A stretch of DNA of 64,000 nt, from the NCBI GenBank assembly GCA_022450525.1, contig JAKUQA010000002.1:1-64000 (forward strand). The letters run 5' to 3'. The position numbers and the translations under genes were made by a program. Source of the stretch: Dehalococcoidia bacterium (lineage in GTDB: Bacteria; Chloroflexota; Dehalococcoidia; Lucifugimonadales; UBA6952). Shown here one piece after another: positions 53,970-62,775 of this stretch. How positions within the stretch are numbered: position 1 is the first letter of the stretch; every line of letters begins with the position of its first letter. The notes below the pieces were generated by a model. That model was not told the origin of the DNA. It searched no databases and saw only the letters and a program-made list of their open reading frames with translations.

Positions 53970-55310
53970 TTATCCTTCAGGAGCGTATTCTATAACTTCA
54001 GCAACGGACCTTTGAAAATCTAAGTATTGACTAGCTGTCATGTTGTAATTGTGTTTTTCTTTTATTTCTTTAGCTTTTGCTGCATTGTTGGATAATAGAT
54101 CTATTACAACACAGGCCATTGCTTTGGCGGGTTGTATGACAGCCTTTTCATAATCATGAATGAGATAAGTTTCACTATGCCCTACACCATCTCCACCACC
54201 TACATAAGGGTGTAATGTAGGCATTATTTGAGATAAATCTCCCATATCTGTAGATCCACCACCATTATGTGAATTATCTATAATATCAATGTCATCTTTA
54301 GTAGTTAGATTACCAGCATTTTGTAAAAACAATTCTTGCAATTGTGTATTATCAAGTCTGGGCATGTAACCAGGAATATTAGTAACAGATACTTTCGCAC
54401 CAACTGCCATTGCTCCTGCTTGGAAACATCTATCTACCTTTTTACTATTAGCTACAACTGCCTCATTAGATCCTGAACGAACACGCCATTCTAGTGTGAC
54501 TTGTGAAGGTATAGAGCTAACAGCCTGGCCTCCACGTGTAAGAATTCCATGAACACGCACGGTATCAGTATCTAGAAATGTTTCTCTGTTTGCGTTTATT
54601 CCAGTAAGTGCAATCATGGCAGCATTAAGTGCATTAATTCCCATATGAGGTGATCCTCCAGCATGAGCAGCTTGTCCTGTGAATTCAACATATTTCACTA
54701 TATGTGCGTTACTTGTTCCTCCAACACCAAAAGTTGTATCTGTGGCAGAGGTATGGCACATCATGGCCATATCTACATCATCAAAGACTCCAAGTTTTAT
54801 GAATTCTTGTTTTCCACCCATAAATTCTATTTTACCTTCTTCTCTTAATAACATTCGTTGTTCTACATCTATAAATTCTTCAGCTGGAACGGCTATAGGT
54901 ATTATCGAACCACTTAAATTGTTTTTTACTTCAGGTACTATAAGTCCAATCATTGAACCTATCATACTGCCAATCTGACAATGATGCCCACACGCATGAG
55001 CTGCACCCGTAGTCAAATCGTGTATTGGATGTTCAAAAATTCTTAAAGAATCAAGTTCTCCAATAACAGAAACATTTGGTCCTTCACCACCACCACAGTC
55101 AATATTTCCTTTTAATCCTGTTAAGGCCAAATTTGCATCATGTTCAATACCAAGTTTGGAGAAAATTTCACTTACATATTTAGATGTTTTAAATTCTGTA
55201 AATCCAACCTCTGGATTATTTAATATATGTTTTGCATGACCTATAATTTCTTCTTTTCTCTTATCTATTTCTTCGATTGCTAGTGCTTTTAATTCTTCAA
55301 CAGTGGGCAT
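53970..55310 (-). CDS. M20-family amidohydrolase / peptidase (AbgB-like)
   Basis: 446 residues. Metal-site motifs: GELD (84-87), AHACGHH (104-110) and the catalytic PAEE (142-145), with a dimerisation lid domain (about 200-320) and a final GHSETY. Resembles aminobenzoyl-glutamate and related N-acyl amidohydrolases. Start ATG 55310 is 8 nt after GGAGG; a UUG at 55325 overlaps that site. It follows the OCD-family gene by 20 bp, pairing an amide hydrolase with an enzyme acting on amino acids. Confidence 0.88.
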   Translation of the reverse strand: MPTVEELKALAIEEIDKRKEEIIGHAKHILNNPEVGFTEFKTSKYVSEIFSKLGIEHDANLALTGLKGNIDCGGGEGPNVSVIGELDSLRIFEHPIHDLTTGAAHACGHHCQIGSMIGSMIGLIVPEVKNNLSGSIIPIAVPAEEFIDVEQRMLLREEGKIEFMGGKQEFIKLGVFDDVDMAMMCHTSATDTTFGVGGTSNAHIVKYVEFTGQAAHAGGSPHMGINALNAAMIALTGINANRETFLDTDTVRVHGILTRGGQAVSSIPSQVTLEWRVRSGSNEAVVANSKKVDRCFQAGAMAVGAKVSVTNIPGYMPRLDNTQLQELFLQNAGNLTTKDDIDIIDNSHNGGGSTDMGDLSQIMPTLHPYVGGGDGVGHSETYLIHDYEKAVIQPAKAMACVVIDLLSNNAAKAKEIKEKHNYNMTASQYLDFQRSVAEVIEYAPEG

Positions 55311-55330
55311 GATTTTATCCTCCAAAATAT

Positions 55331-56290
55331 TTATAAGTCTAATGGTATTTCTTGACCAACACCTTCAGATTTTGCTCTTTCATACGCAAGAGCAGCAGTT
55401 GCTATATCACTTATCGCTATACCTTGAGATTCTAGTAGTGTTATGTCTTTATTAGATTTTCTGCTAATAATTTTTCCAGAAACTATATCGGATAACTCAT
55501 GAATTTGATCCCAACGTATTACACCTCGTTCTATTGGATATAATAAGTCACCAGCTTCAACGTATGCGTCTTCCTTACTGTCAACAACTATAGAATCTGC
55601 TCGTTTAATAACATCATCGTCTACTTCTCGTCGTATCCAATGATTACTGCCAGCAGCATTAATATGCATACCTTCTTCTAACCATGATCCAAATAATATT
55701 GGTTCTCTTGCAGTGGTCATTGTAATGACAATGTCTGAGTTAGCAACACATTTTTCTGGATCATCAACCGGAGTAATTTCTATACCTAAGTTCTCTGACA
55801 TTTCATTACAGAAATTTATGCATGCTTCGTTATCTCTGTCATAAGCTTTAATGGAAGTAATATTTCTTACGGCACAAACACCTTCAAGCTGGGCTCTACC
55901 TTGAAAACCAGTTCCGATTATACCAACTGTTTTACTATCTTCATTAGACATGTACTTTGTTCCAACAGCACTTACTGCACCAGTTCTCATCTGGGAACAT
56001 CTTCCACCTTGTACAATACATAATAAATCACCCTGTTCTCCGTCATAAACCAAGGTCATAAATCTTATACCTTTTCTAAAACTCGTATAAGTTTTCAATC
56101 CAAATACATTAGGTTCAGCAAGAGAAGCAGCCATAAGATGATGAAATCCTCTTGGAAGTCTGATTCTTGATCGTGGTCTATTCCAAGTAACACCTTTTCC
56201 AACTTCTTTGAAAGCATTTTCCATAGTATTTACTACATCGTTCATAGTAAGTAGATTGTTGATTTCAGCATCTCCAAGCAATAGTGCCAT
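55331..56290 (-). CDS. ornithine cyclodeaminase / mu-crystallin family protein
   Basis: 319 residues. Lys66 in LKTYTS, RTGA (102-105) and the NAD loop GIIGTGFQGRAQLEG (123-137) are conserved. The family includes ornithine cyclodeaminase, alanine dehydrogenase and imine reductases, all handling 2-imino or amino acids with NAD(P). GGAGGG lies before the ATG. Substrate not determinable; upstream of and probably cotranscribed with the M20 amidohydrolase. Confidence 0.88.
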   Translation of the reverse strand: MALLLGDAEINNLLTMNDVVNTMENAFKEVGKGVTWNRPRSRIRLPRGFHHLMAASLAEPNVFGLKTYTSFRKGIRFMTLVYDGEQGDLLCIVQGGRCSQMRTGAVSAVGTKYMSNEDSKTVGIIGTGFQGRAQLEGVCAVRNITSIKAYDRDNEACINFCNEMSENLGIEITPVDDPEKCVANSDIVITMTTAREPILFGSWLEEGMHINAAGSNHWIRREVDDDVIKRADSIVVDSKEDAYVEAGDLLYPIERGVIRWDQIHELSDIVSGKIISRKSNKDITLLESQGIAISDIATAALAYERAKSEGVGQEIPLDL

Positions 56291-56391
56291 AAATACCCTC
56301 CACTAATTTATTTGATGGAGCCTAGTATATCACAAGAAATATTTGTAATATGATAAAAATAATCATGAGAAATTAAAATAAAGGAGGATAA

Positions 56392-57363
56392 ATGAGTTTA
56401 CCTAAAGTTTTTGTAACTCGTATTATTCCACCCGAAGCCCAAGAAATACTAAATAGAGTTGCTGAAATAGAAATATGGCCTCAAGATACCAAACCCCCAC
56501 AGGAAGTAATTATTCAAAAAGCAGCTGAGTGTATTGGATTGTTTACAACTATTGAAGATCAAATTAATAGTGAAGTTTTACAATCTGGTAAAGATTCTTT
56601 AAAAATTGTTTCAAATTATGCGGTTGGATATGATAATTTTGATATTGATACAGCTACTAAAAATGGCATTATAATGTGTAATACTCCTGATGTATTGAGT
56701 CAAACTACTGCTGATTTAGCTTTTGGGCTTATGCTTTCGATCGCACGTAATATTGTTAAAGGAGATAATTTTGTTCGTTCAGGAAAGTGGACTCATTGGC
56801 ACCCGTCAACTCTTCTTGGAAGGGATATTTATGGCGCTAATTTATTGGTGGTAGGTTTAGGTAGGATAGGCTTGGAAGTTTGTCGTAGAGCTATTGGATT
56901 TGGTATGGAAATCTTTTATCATTCTCGTACCAGAAAATTGAATTTAGAAAAGGAATTAGGTATAAACTATGTTTCCAAACTTAAAGATGGTATTTCTAAA
57001 GCTGATTTTATTAGTATAAATACTATTATGAATGATCAAACATATCATTTGTTTGGAAAAGAAGAATTTAATACAATGAAAAATAGCGCTATTATTGTTA
57101 ATACAGCCCGAGGTCCAATAATCGATATGGAATCCCTTTATGAAGCATTAAAAAATAATCAAATAGCTGGGGCTGCTGTAGATGTTACTGAGCCGGAACC
57201 TATACCAAATAATCATCCAATATTGTCTCTTGAGAATTTTGTAGTAACTCCTCATATAGGCAGTGCGAGTATCGAGACAAGAAAAAAAATGGCAATTGCT
57301 GCTGCAAAAAATATTGAAGCATATTTATTGAAAAAAACTATTCCAAGTAGCATAAACAGCTAA
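56392..57363 (+). CDS. D-2-hydroxyacid dehydrogenase (glyoxylate/hydroxypyruvate reductase-like)
   Basis: 323 residues. VVSNYAVGYDNFD in the substrate domain, the NAD loop VVGLGRIGLEVCRRA, the Arg in VNTARGPIID, Glu in DVTEPEP and His in TPHIGSAS. Layout fits GhrB/GyaR enzymes that reduce glyoxylate or hydroxypyruvate. AAAGGAGGATAA before the ATG is a strong ribosome site. First of a plus-strand group of three with HyuA and the enolase-superfamily gene; a second member of its family is at 8410-9387. Confidence 0.92.
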   Translation: MSLPKVFVTRIIPPEAQEILNRVAEIEIWPQDTKPPQEVIIQKAAECIGLFTTIEDQINSEVLQSGKDSLKIVSNYAVGYDNFDIDTATKNGIIMCNTPDVLSQTTADLAFGLMLSIARNIVKGDNFVRSGKWTHWHPSTLLGRDIYGANLLVVGLGRIGLEVCRRAIGFGMEIFYHSRTRKLNLEKELGINYVSKLKDGISKADFISINTIMNDQTYHLFGKEEFNTMKNSAIIVNTARGPIIDMESLYEALKNNQIAGAAVDVTEPEPIPNNHPILSLENFVVTPHIGSASIETRKKMAIAAAKNIEAYLLKKTIPSSINS

Positions 57364-57388
57364 TACAAATATAATTAGAGGTATAAAT

Positions 57389-59386
57389 ATGAAATCAGAA
57401 AGAATTGGAATAGATTGTGGAGGAACCTTTACTGATTTTATATTAATTTCAGATAATACTTTTGAAGTGCACAAAATACTTTCAAATGCTGAAGATCCTT
57501 CTATTGCAATTGTTAATGGTTTAAATGATCTAAACAAATTAGATATTGAAACTATCGCACATGGAACAACTGTGGCCACAAATACGCTTTTAGAACGAAA
57601 AGGTGCGAAAACTGGACTAATAACTACTAAGGGATTTGAAGATGTGCTATCAATAGGTAGGCAGAATCGTTCGTCTTTGTATGATCTAAATCAAGATAAA
57701 CCAAAACCTTTAATATTGGAGAGTAATATATGGGGTATTACAGAACGTATTGATAAAAATGGAAATATTATTTACGAACTAGATGGGGAAAATTTAGATG
57801 AAATAATTGAATCTATAAAAAGTAGTGGTATAGATTCTATAGCCGTTAGTTTATTATTTTCCTTTCAAAATTCATTACATGAAGATTTTATTAATCAAAA
57901 ATTATCTGAAATTGATTTAAATCTTTATAAATCTATTTCTAGTCAAGTTTTACCTGAATTTAGAGAGTATGAGAGGACTAGCACAGTCGTAGTTAATTCA
58001 TATGTAGGACCAATAATCGATAAGTATCTAGGTAATTTAGAAGGCAAGATAGAGAATTCTAATTTAAGAATAATGCAATCTTCAGGTGGCGCTATTTCTT
58101 CTAAACAAGCAAGAAATCAACCTGTTCGTACGATGTTAAGCGGCCCTGCTGGTGGAGTTGTTGGTTCCTTTTGGATATCTCAATTAGCTGGGTTTGATCA
58201 TATAATTACGTTGGATATGGGCGGGACATCAACAGATGTTTCCTTATGCCCTGGTGAAATACAAAAATCCACCCAAACTAAAATAGATGGTTTACCAATT
58301 AGTGTGCCTATGATAGATATAGTAACTGTAGGTGCTGGAGGTGGTTCAATTGCTTACATAGATTCTGGTAATTCCTTGAGTGTAGGGCCAGAATCGGCAT
58401 CTTCAAATCCTGGGCCTGCCTGTTATGGTGTTGGCACTAAACCCACTGTTACTGATGCCAACTTTGTTCTAGAGAGAGTGTCTGCGGATTATTTCTTAGG
58501 TGGAAGAATGCAATTAAATAAATCTCGTAGTGCTGCTGCTTTGGGAGTTCTTGGAGACCAACTAGATTTAAATACGACTGAAATATCTTTAGGGGTATTG
58601 AAGGTTGTGAATTCTAATATGGAAAGAGCAGTCCGAAAAGTATCTTTAGAAAGAGGATATGATCCGCGAGATTTTACACTTGTCGCTTTTGGAGGGTCTG
58701 GACCAATACATTCTTGTGAATTGGCAAGTGAATTAAGTATTCCACGAGTTTTAGTTCCACAATATCCTGGGGTTTTATCTGCATTAGGTGTTGCTATTGC
58801 TGATGTAGAAAAGGATTATGTACAAACAATAATGCTTGGTGAAGAAAAATTTGATTATGATTCAATTCAAAAGTTATATGAACCCATGAAGGAAAATGGT
58901 TTATATGATTTGGAACAGGAAGGTTTCAAGCAAAGTGACATAATTATTCAGAAATTACTAGATGTTAGATATCGTGGTCAATCATTTGAGCTTACTATTG
59001 AATGTCCAGATGATGAAAAAAAATTCATACCTGATATAAGGAATGCGTTTAATAAGTATCATTATGAACGATTTGGATATAATGATGAGACACAATCTTT
59101 AGAAGTAGTGAATTTACGATTAAGAGTAGTTGGGGTAACTAAAAAAATTGAAATGAAATCTGTTGAACCGACTCATCGTCTTGCCCAAGATTCCGGAAAT
59201 ACTAACATTGGATTTGTTAATGCTGGATTATTAGATTCAAAAGTCTATGAAAGAAGTAAATTAGTACCTGGGAATTATTTCCAGGGTCCTGGTTTAGTTG
59301 TACAAATGGATTGCACAGTATTAGTTCCACCTGATTGGAAAGCAAAAGTTGATGGTTGGCATAACCTTATACTTGAACAAAGTTGA
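57389..59386 (+). CDS. hydantoinase / oxoprolinase subunit A family protein (HyuA)
   Basis: 665 residues. RIGIDCGGTFTDFILI at the start is the actin-like ATP-binding fold; ETIAHGTTVATNTLLERKGAKTGLITTKGFEDVL and LDMGGTSTDVSL follow, the latter the second phosphate loop. These subunits couple ATP hydrolysis to opening of hydantoin, 5-oxoproline or similar rings, or to acetone/acetophenone carboxylation, normally with a HyuB partner. No hyuB is next to it, and none is in the window. Confidence 0.9.
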   Translation: MKSERIGIDCGGTFTDFILISDNTFEVHKILSNAEDPSIAIVNGLNDLNKLDIETIAHGTTVATNTLLERKGAKTGLITTKGFEDVLSIGRQNRSSLYDLNQDKPKPLILESNIWGITERIDKNGNIIYELDGENLDEIIESIKSSGIDSIAVSLLFSFQNSLHEDFINQKLSEIDLNLYKSISSQVLPEFREYERTSTVVVNSYVGPIIDKYLGNLEGKIENSNLRIMQSSGGAISSKQARNQPVRTMLSGPAGGVVGSFWISQLAGFDHIITLDMGGTSTDVSLCPGEIQKSTQTKIDGLPISVPMIDIVTVGAGGGSIAYIDSGNSLSVGPESASSNPGPACYGVGTKPTVTDANFVLERVSADYFLGGRMQLNKSRSAAALGVLGDQLDLNTTEISLGVLKVVNSNMERAVRKVSLERGYDPRDFTLVAFGGSGPIHSCELASELSIPRVLVPQYPGVLSALGVAIADVEKDYVQTIMLGEEKFDYDSIQKLYEPMKENGLYDLEQEGFKQSDIIIQKLLDVRYRGQSFELTIECPDDEKKFIPDIRNAFNKYHYERFGYNDETQSLEVVNLRLRVVGVTKKIEMKSVEPTHRLAQDSGNTNIGFVNAGLLDSKVYERSKLVPGNYFQGPGLVVQMDCTVLVPPDWKAKVDGWHNLILEQS

Positions 59387-59418
59387 TTATTTAAATTAAT
59401 GATAGGAGAAAATGATTA

Positions 59419-60555
59419 ATGAAAATTACCAAAGTAGACTCTAGAGTATTGCGTCTCCCTTTTACTTATCCTTTGAAGCCTGAAACGCAAGCCTTGGCCA
59501 CTATAGTTACTATTGATACAGATGATGGTATTTCTGGGCACGCAATGTCAGTATATGCGATGCCTTATGCTATAAGAGATTTTATCAATTTTGAGGTAAA
59601 ACCGCTTATTGAAGGCATGGATCCTATGAGAATAGAACAAATAAGATCTGAGGTGCTTTGGAATTTATCTACAAAAGCATTTACGGGTGTGTTTAGTAAT
59701 GCTTCAAGTTTATTAGATATTGCTTTGTGGGATATAAAGGGTAAGTTTAGTAATCAACCAATTTGGAAAATGTTAGGTGGTTGTAACGAAGTATTGCCAG
59801 TTTATATAACATTCGGGTTAGGTTCATACAATATCGAAGAATTAGTAACAGTTGCCAAAACATTATTGGATATGGGGCAAACTCGACTTAAAATGGTAGT
59901 TGCTGCATCTTCACAACCTACTATGAATGAAGTCATGGGCCGACCTACAGAGGACGACATCAATATTGATATTGAAAGAGTTGGTGCAGTAAGGGATGCA
60001 ATTGGAGATAAAGTAGAGCTTATGATAGATGCAAATAAGTGTGCAACCTTGCCACAGGCCTTAAAACTTGCAAAGGCACTTGAGCAATTTGATTTGACCT
60101 GGTTTGAAGATCCTGTTGTGCAATCAGATTCTAGGTTAATGGCACAATTAAGGAAAGATTGTAATATTCCTATTGCTGCAGGGAGTACAGGGACCAATGA
60201 CTTGATTCATTATCGAGAATTTATCATGAACGGCTCAGTGGATATTCTACAACCTAATGTAAGAGATATTGGTGGCTATACTGGAGGAATGAAAGCTGCT
60301 GGTATGGCTCAAGCCTTTAATATTCCACTTAATATGGGAGGTAACTGGCCACATATCAATATGCATTTGCATGCAGGAGTACCCAATGGTGGGCGTATAG
60401 AATTTCATTGGCAAGGTTGGAAAATTATTGAACAATATTTCGATGGAGCACCATTGCCAGATAATGGTCAAGTTGTATTACCTGAAACTCCAGGTCTTGG
60501 ATTTAACCCTAAAAATGGTGTTATTGAAGAATATACATATAATTATCCAAATTAA
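59419..60555 (+). CDS. enolase-superfamily protein (mandelate racemase / muconate lactonizing type), third metal ligand changed
   Basis: 378 residues. N-terminal capping domain (about 1-125) then the barrel. Asp204 (IDAN) and Glu230 (FEDP) are the first two Mg ligands and Lys158 (RLKM) the catalytic Lys, with Arg156 in place of a second Lys. The third ligand, usually Glu in AAGE, is Ser256 (AAGSTG). QPNVRDIGG and GGNWPHINMH hold the other expected polar residues (Asp283, His312). So it either binds metal otherwise or has altered activity. GGAGAAAAT before the ATG. Stop shares TTAA with the convergent thrC-like gene. Confidence 0.88.
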   Translation: MKITKVDSRVLRLPFTYPLKPETQALATIVTIDTDDGISGHAMSVYAMPYAIRDFINFEVKPLIEGMDPMRIEQIRSEVLWNLSTKAFTGVFSNASSLLDIALWDIKGKFSNQPIWKMLGGCNEVLPVYITFGLGSYNIEELVTVAKTLLDMGQTRLKMVVAASSQPTMNEVMGRPTEDDINIDIERVGAVRDAIGDKVELMIDANKCATLPQALKLAKALEQFDLTWFEDPVVQSDSRLMAQLRKDCNIPIAAGSTGTNDLIHYREFIMNGSVDILQPNVRDIGGYTGGMKAAGMAQAFNIPLNMGGNWPHINMHLHAGVPNGGRIEFHWQGWKIIEQYFDGAPLPDNGQVVLPETPGLGFNPKNGVIEEYTYNYPN

Positions 60556-61724
60556 GGTGCCCACATATCTAAGTACTTATACGCATTGCCTGTGTTCATA
60601 AGAATAATCTTTTCATCTGGATTTATAATTTTTGAATTAAGTAGATGTTTTAGTGCAGCTAAAGTAGCTGCTCCTTCTGGTGCAGGGTATATTCCTTCAT
60701 GTGAAGCAATAATTTGAATACAATCAATCATTTCTTCGTCAGTCACAGTTAGAGCAGTTCCATTACTTTCTCGTATGGCTTCTAGAATTAGATAATCTCC
60801 TATTGCAGCTGGTACTCTTATACCCGAAGCAAAAGTCTGGGCATTTTCCCACATTTCAGCACTGTTGCTCCCAGATTCGAATGCTCTTACCATTGGTGCA
60901 CATCCAGAGGACTGTACACATATCATTTTGGTTTTAGGTTTATCAATCCAGCCTAATTCATACATTTCTTTAAATGCTTTCCATATTCCTATAAGACCAG
61001 TACCTCCACCAGTTGGATATATAATCACATCAGGAGTTTTCCAGTCTAGTTGTTCAGCAATTTCATATCCCATCGTTTTTTTACCCTCAGCTCGGTACGG
61101 TTCTTGTAATGTGGATACATCGAATAAGCCGTTTTTTTGAGCATTTTCCCTTGATATTTTACCTGCATCTGATATCAAGCCGTCGATTAGAGTAAGGTTT
61201 GCTCCAGCATCTTTGCTTTCTCTTTGGTTAGCTTCAGGAGCATCTTTAGGCATAAATACGTGAGCCTCCATATTTCCTCGAGCACAGTATGATGAAAGAG
61301 CTCCCCCTGCATTTCCTGCTGATGGCATAGTTAATTTAGAAAGGCCAAGTTCCTTAGCTCGAGATACTGCTGCAGATAATCCCCTTGCTTTAAATGAACC
61401 TGTAGGGTTACAACCTTCATCTTTTATATATATTTGGGAGCAGTTTAAAGATTTGCCTAAATTGGGAGCATGTAAAAGTGGTGTCATTCCTTCACCAAGA
61501 GACACAATATTAGCTTCATTCTTAATTGGCATCATTTCAAAATAACGCCACATTGAATTTATTCTTTGAGATAATATATTTCTATCGAAATTCACCTTTG
61601 CTTTATCAATATCATATCTTACATATAAAACTTTTCCACAATCATTGCATGTTCTATAGGGTGTTATATAGTCATAGGTTTTTTGGCAGTTTGTACATTC
61701 TAGATATTCAGCATAACTGATCAT
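60552..61724 (-). CDS. thrC: threonine synthase-like PLP enzyme with N-terminal zinc ribbon
   Basis: 390 residues. Cys10, Cys13, Cys26 and Cys29 form a zinc ribbon; the fold-type II core has NPTGSFKARG with PLP Lys112, SAGNAGGALSSY and a Gly-rich IYPTGGGTGLIGIW. This is the layout of threonine synthase (O-phosphohomoserine to threonine); related enzymes with this ribbon include cysteate and 2,3-diaminopropionate synthases. Start ATG 61724 follows GGAG; an upstream UUG at 61769 is rejected. Confidence 0.85.
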   Translation of the reverse strand: MISYAEYLECTNCQKTYDYITPYRTCNDCGKVLYVRYDIDKAKVNFDRNILSQRINSMWRYFEMMPIKNEANIVSLGEGMTPLLHAPNLGKSLNCSQIYIKDEGCNPTGSFKARGLSAAVSRAKELGLSKLTMPSAGNAGGALSSYCARGNMEAHVFMPKDAPEANQRESKDAGANLTLIDGLISDAGKISRENAQKNGLFDVSTLQEPYRAEGKKTMGYEIAEQLDWKTPDVIIYPTGGGTGLIGIWKAFKEMYELGWIDKPKTKMICVQSSGCAPMVRAFESGSNSAEMWENAQTFASGIRVPAAIGDYLILEAIRESNGTALTVTDEEMIDCIQIIASHEGIYPAPEGAATLAALKHLLNSKIINPDEKIILMNTGNAYKYLDMWAP

Positions 61725-61747
61725 AAATTTACTCCAGCAATTATAAA

Positions 61748-62056
61748 TTAATTTAGAGTTAAAGCCCAAAGGACTGACATTCCTGTAATTATAGTAATGA
61801 TTATACTCTTTGTTAATATTGTTACCAACAATGCAGCAGCAGCTGCGAGAATTTTTGGGTTATTTAATATTTCTAAAGTATTTGATTCATTTAGAAATAT
61901 TTCCGGAAATATTAAGACAGCTAATACTGAGGTTGGTACATATTTTAATATATTTTCTAACCATTCTGGTGTTGTTGAATTGGTAACTTTATATATTGCA
62001 CTAAATCGTATAGTGAATGTGATAATTCCTGAAATTATAATTGTAGCCCACATCAT
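61748..62056 (-). CDS. azlD: AzlD-family small transporter subunit
   Basis: 102 residues with about three hydrophobic segments, of the branched-chain amino-acid export partner family AzlD. Start ATG overlaps the azlC stop by 4 bp. Works with AzlC to export branched-chain amino acids (or their analogues). Located 24 bp upstream of the threonine synthase-like gene. Confidence 0.88.
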   Translation of the reverse strand: MMWATIIISGIITFTIRFSAIYKVTNSTTPEWLENILKYVPTSVLAVLIFPEIFLNESNTLEILNNPKILAAAAALLVTILTKSIIITIITGMSVLWALTLN

Positions 62057-62775
62057 TGTTGACTCTTCTTAGGTCTTTTATCAAATAGTACACCGATAAC
62101 CAAGCCAAATATTGATGAAAATATTATCCATAAATTTAATGGGAGATTACTTAAAAATATAGCTAATATTCCTGCACTTAATGCACACATAGCATGGCTT
62201 TTATATTTTATTATTTCTGGTGCAATAATTGAAAGAAAAACAAGTGGTATAGCAAAGCCAAGGTTTAATTTCTCTGGAATGATTTGGCCTATTACAATTC
62301 CTAAAAAGGTTGATGTTTGCCATGTTAACCAAAGAGTTATTCCACTTCCAAATAGATGATAATGGTAGAATGCAGTATTTTCTTTTTCTTCTTGCATTCT
62401 CTTTATTGATACAGCATATGCTTCATCAGTTAATAAATATGAAAGTATTATTTTCCAAGGTGTAGGGAGATGAGCTAAATATTTAGCTATTGATGCACTA
62501 TATAAAAAATGACGAAGATTAATTATGCCAACTGAAAATATTGTTATGAATGGTATAGTTCCACTAGATACTAATTTAACGAACGCAACTTGGCTTGCTC
62601 CCGCAAAAATAATTGATGACATGAAAAATGTTTGATTAGCAGTAAATCCCGCTTCCAATCCCAAAATACCAAATATAAGTCCAAAGGGTACAACTCCAAT
62701 TAAAATTGGTAACACTGCAGAAACCCCAGAAAAAAATTCTTTACTTTTGGGTGATTTAATTATACTGTTTGGCAT
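62053..62775 (-). CDS. azlC: AzlC-family amino-acid exporter
   Basis: 240 residues with about six to eight hydrophobic segments. GVSAVLPILIGVVPFGLIFGILGLEAGF and FAGASQVAFVKLV near the start match the AzlC/LIV-E export family. The ATG directly follows the stop of the upstream alpha-hydroxyacid oxidase gene (TAG then ATG), so translation is likely coupled to it. Confidence 0.9.
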   Translation of the reverse strand: MPNSIIKSPKSKEFFSGVSAVLPILIGVVPFGLIFGILGLEAGFTANQTFFMSSIIFAGASQVAFVKLVSSGTIPFITIFSVGIINLRHFLYSASIAKYLAHLPTPWKIILSYLLTDEAYAVSIKRMQEEKENTAFYHYHLFGSGITLWLTWQTSTFLGIVIGQIIPEKLNLGFAIPLVFLSIIAPEIIKYKSHAMCALSAGILAIFLSNLPLNLWIIFSSIFGLVIGVLFDKRPKKSQQ

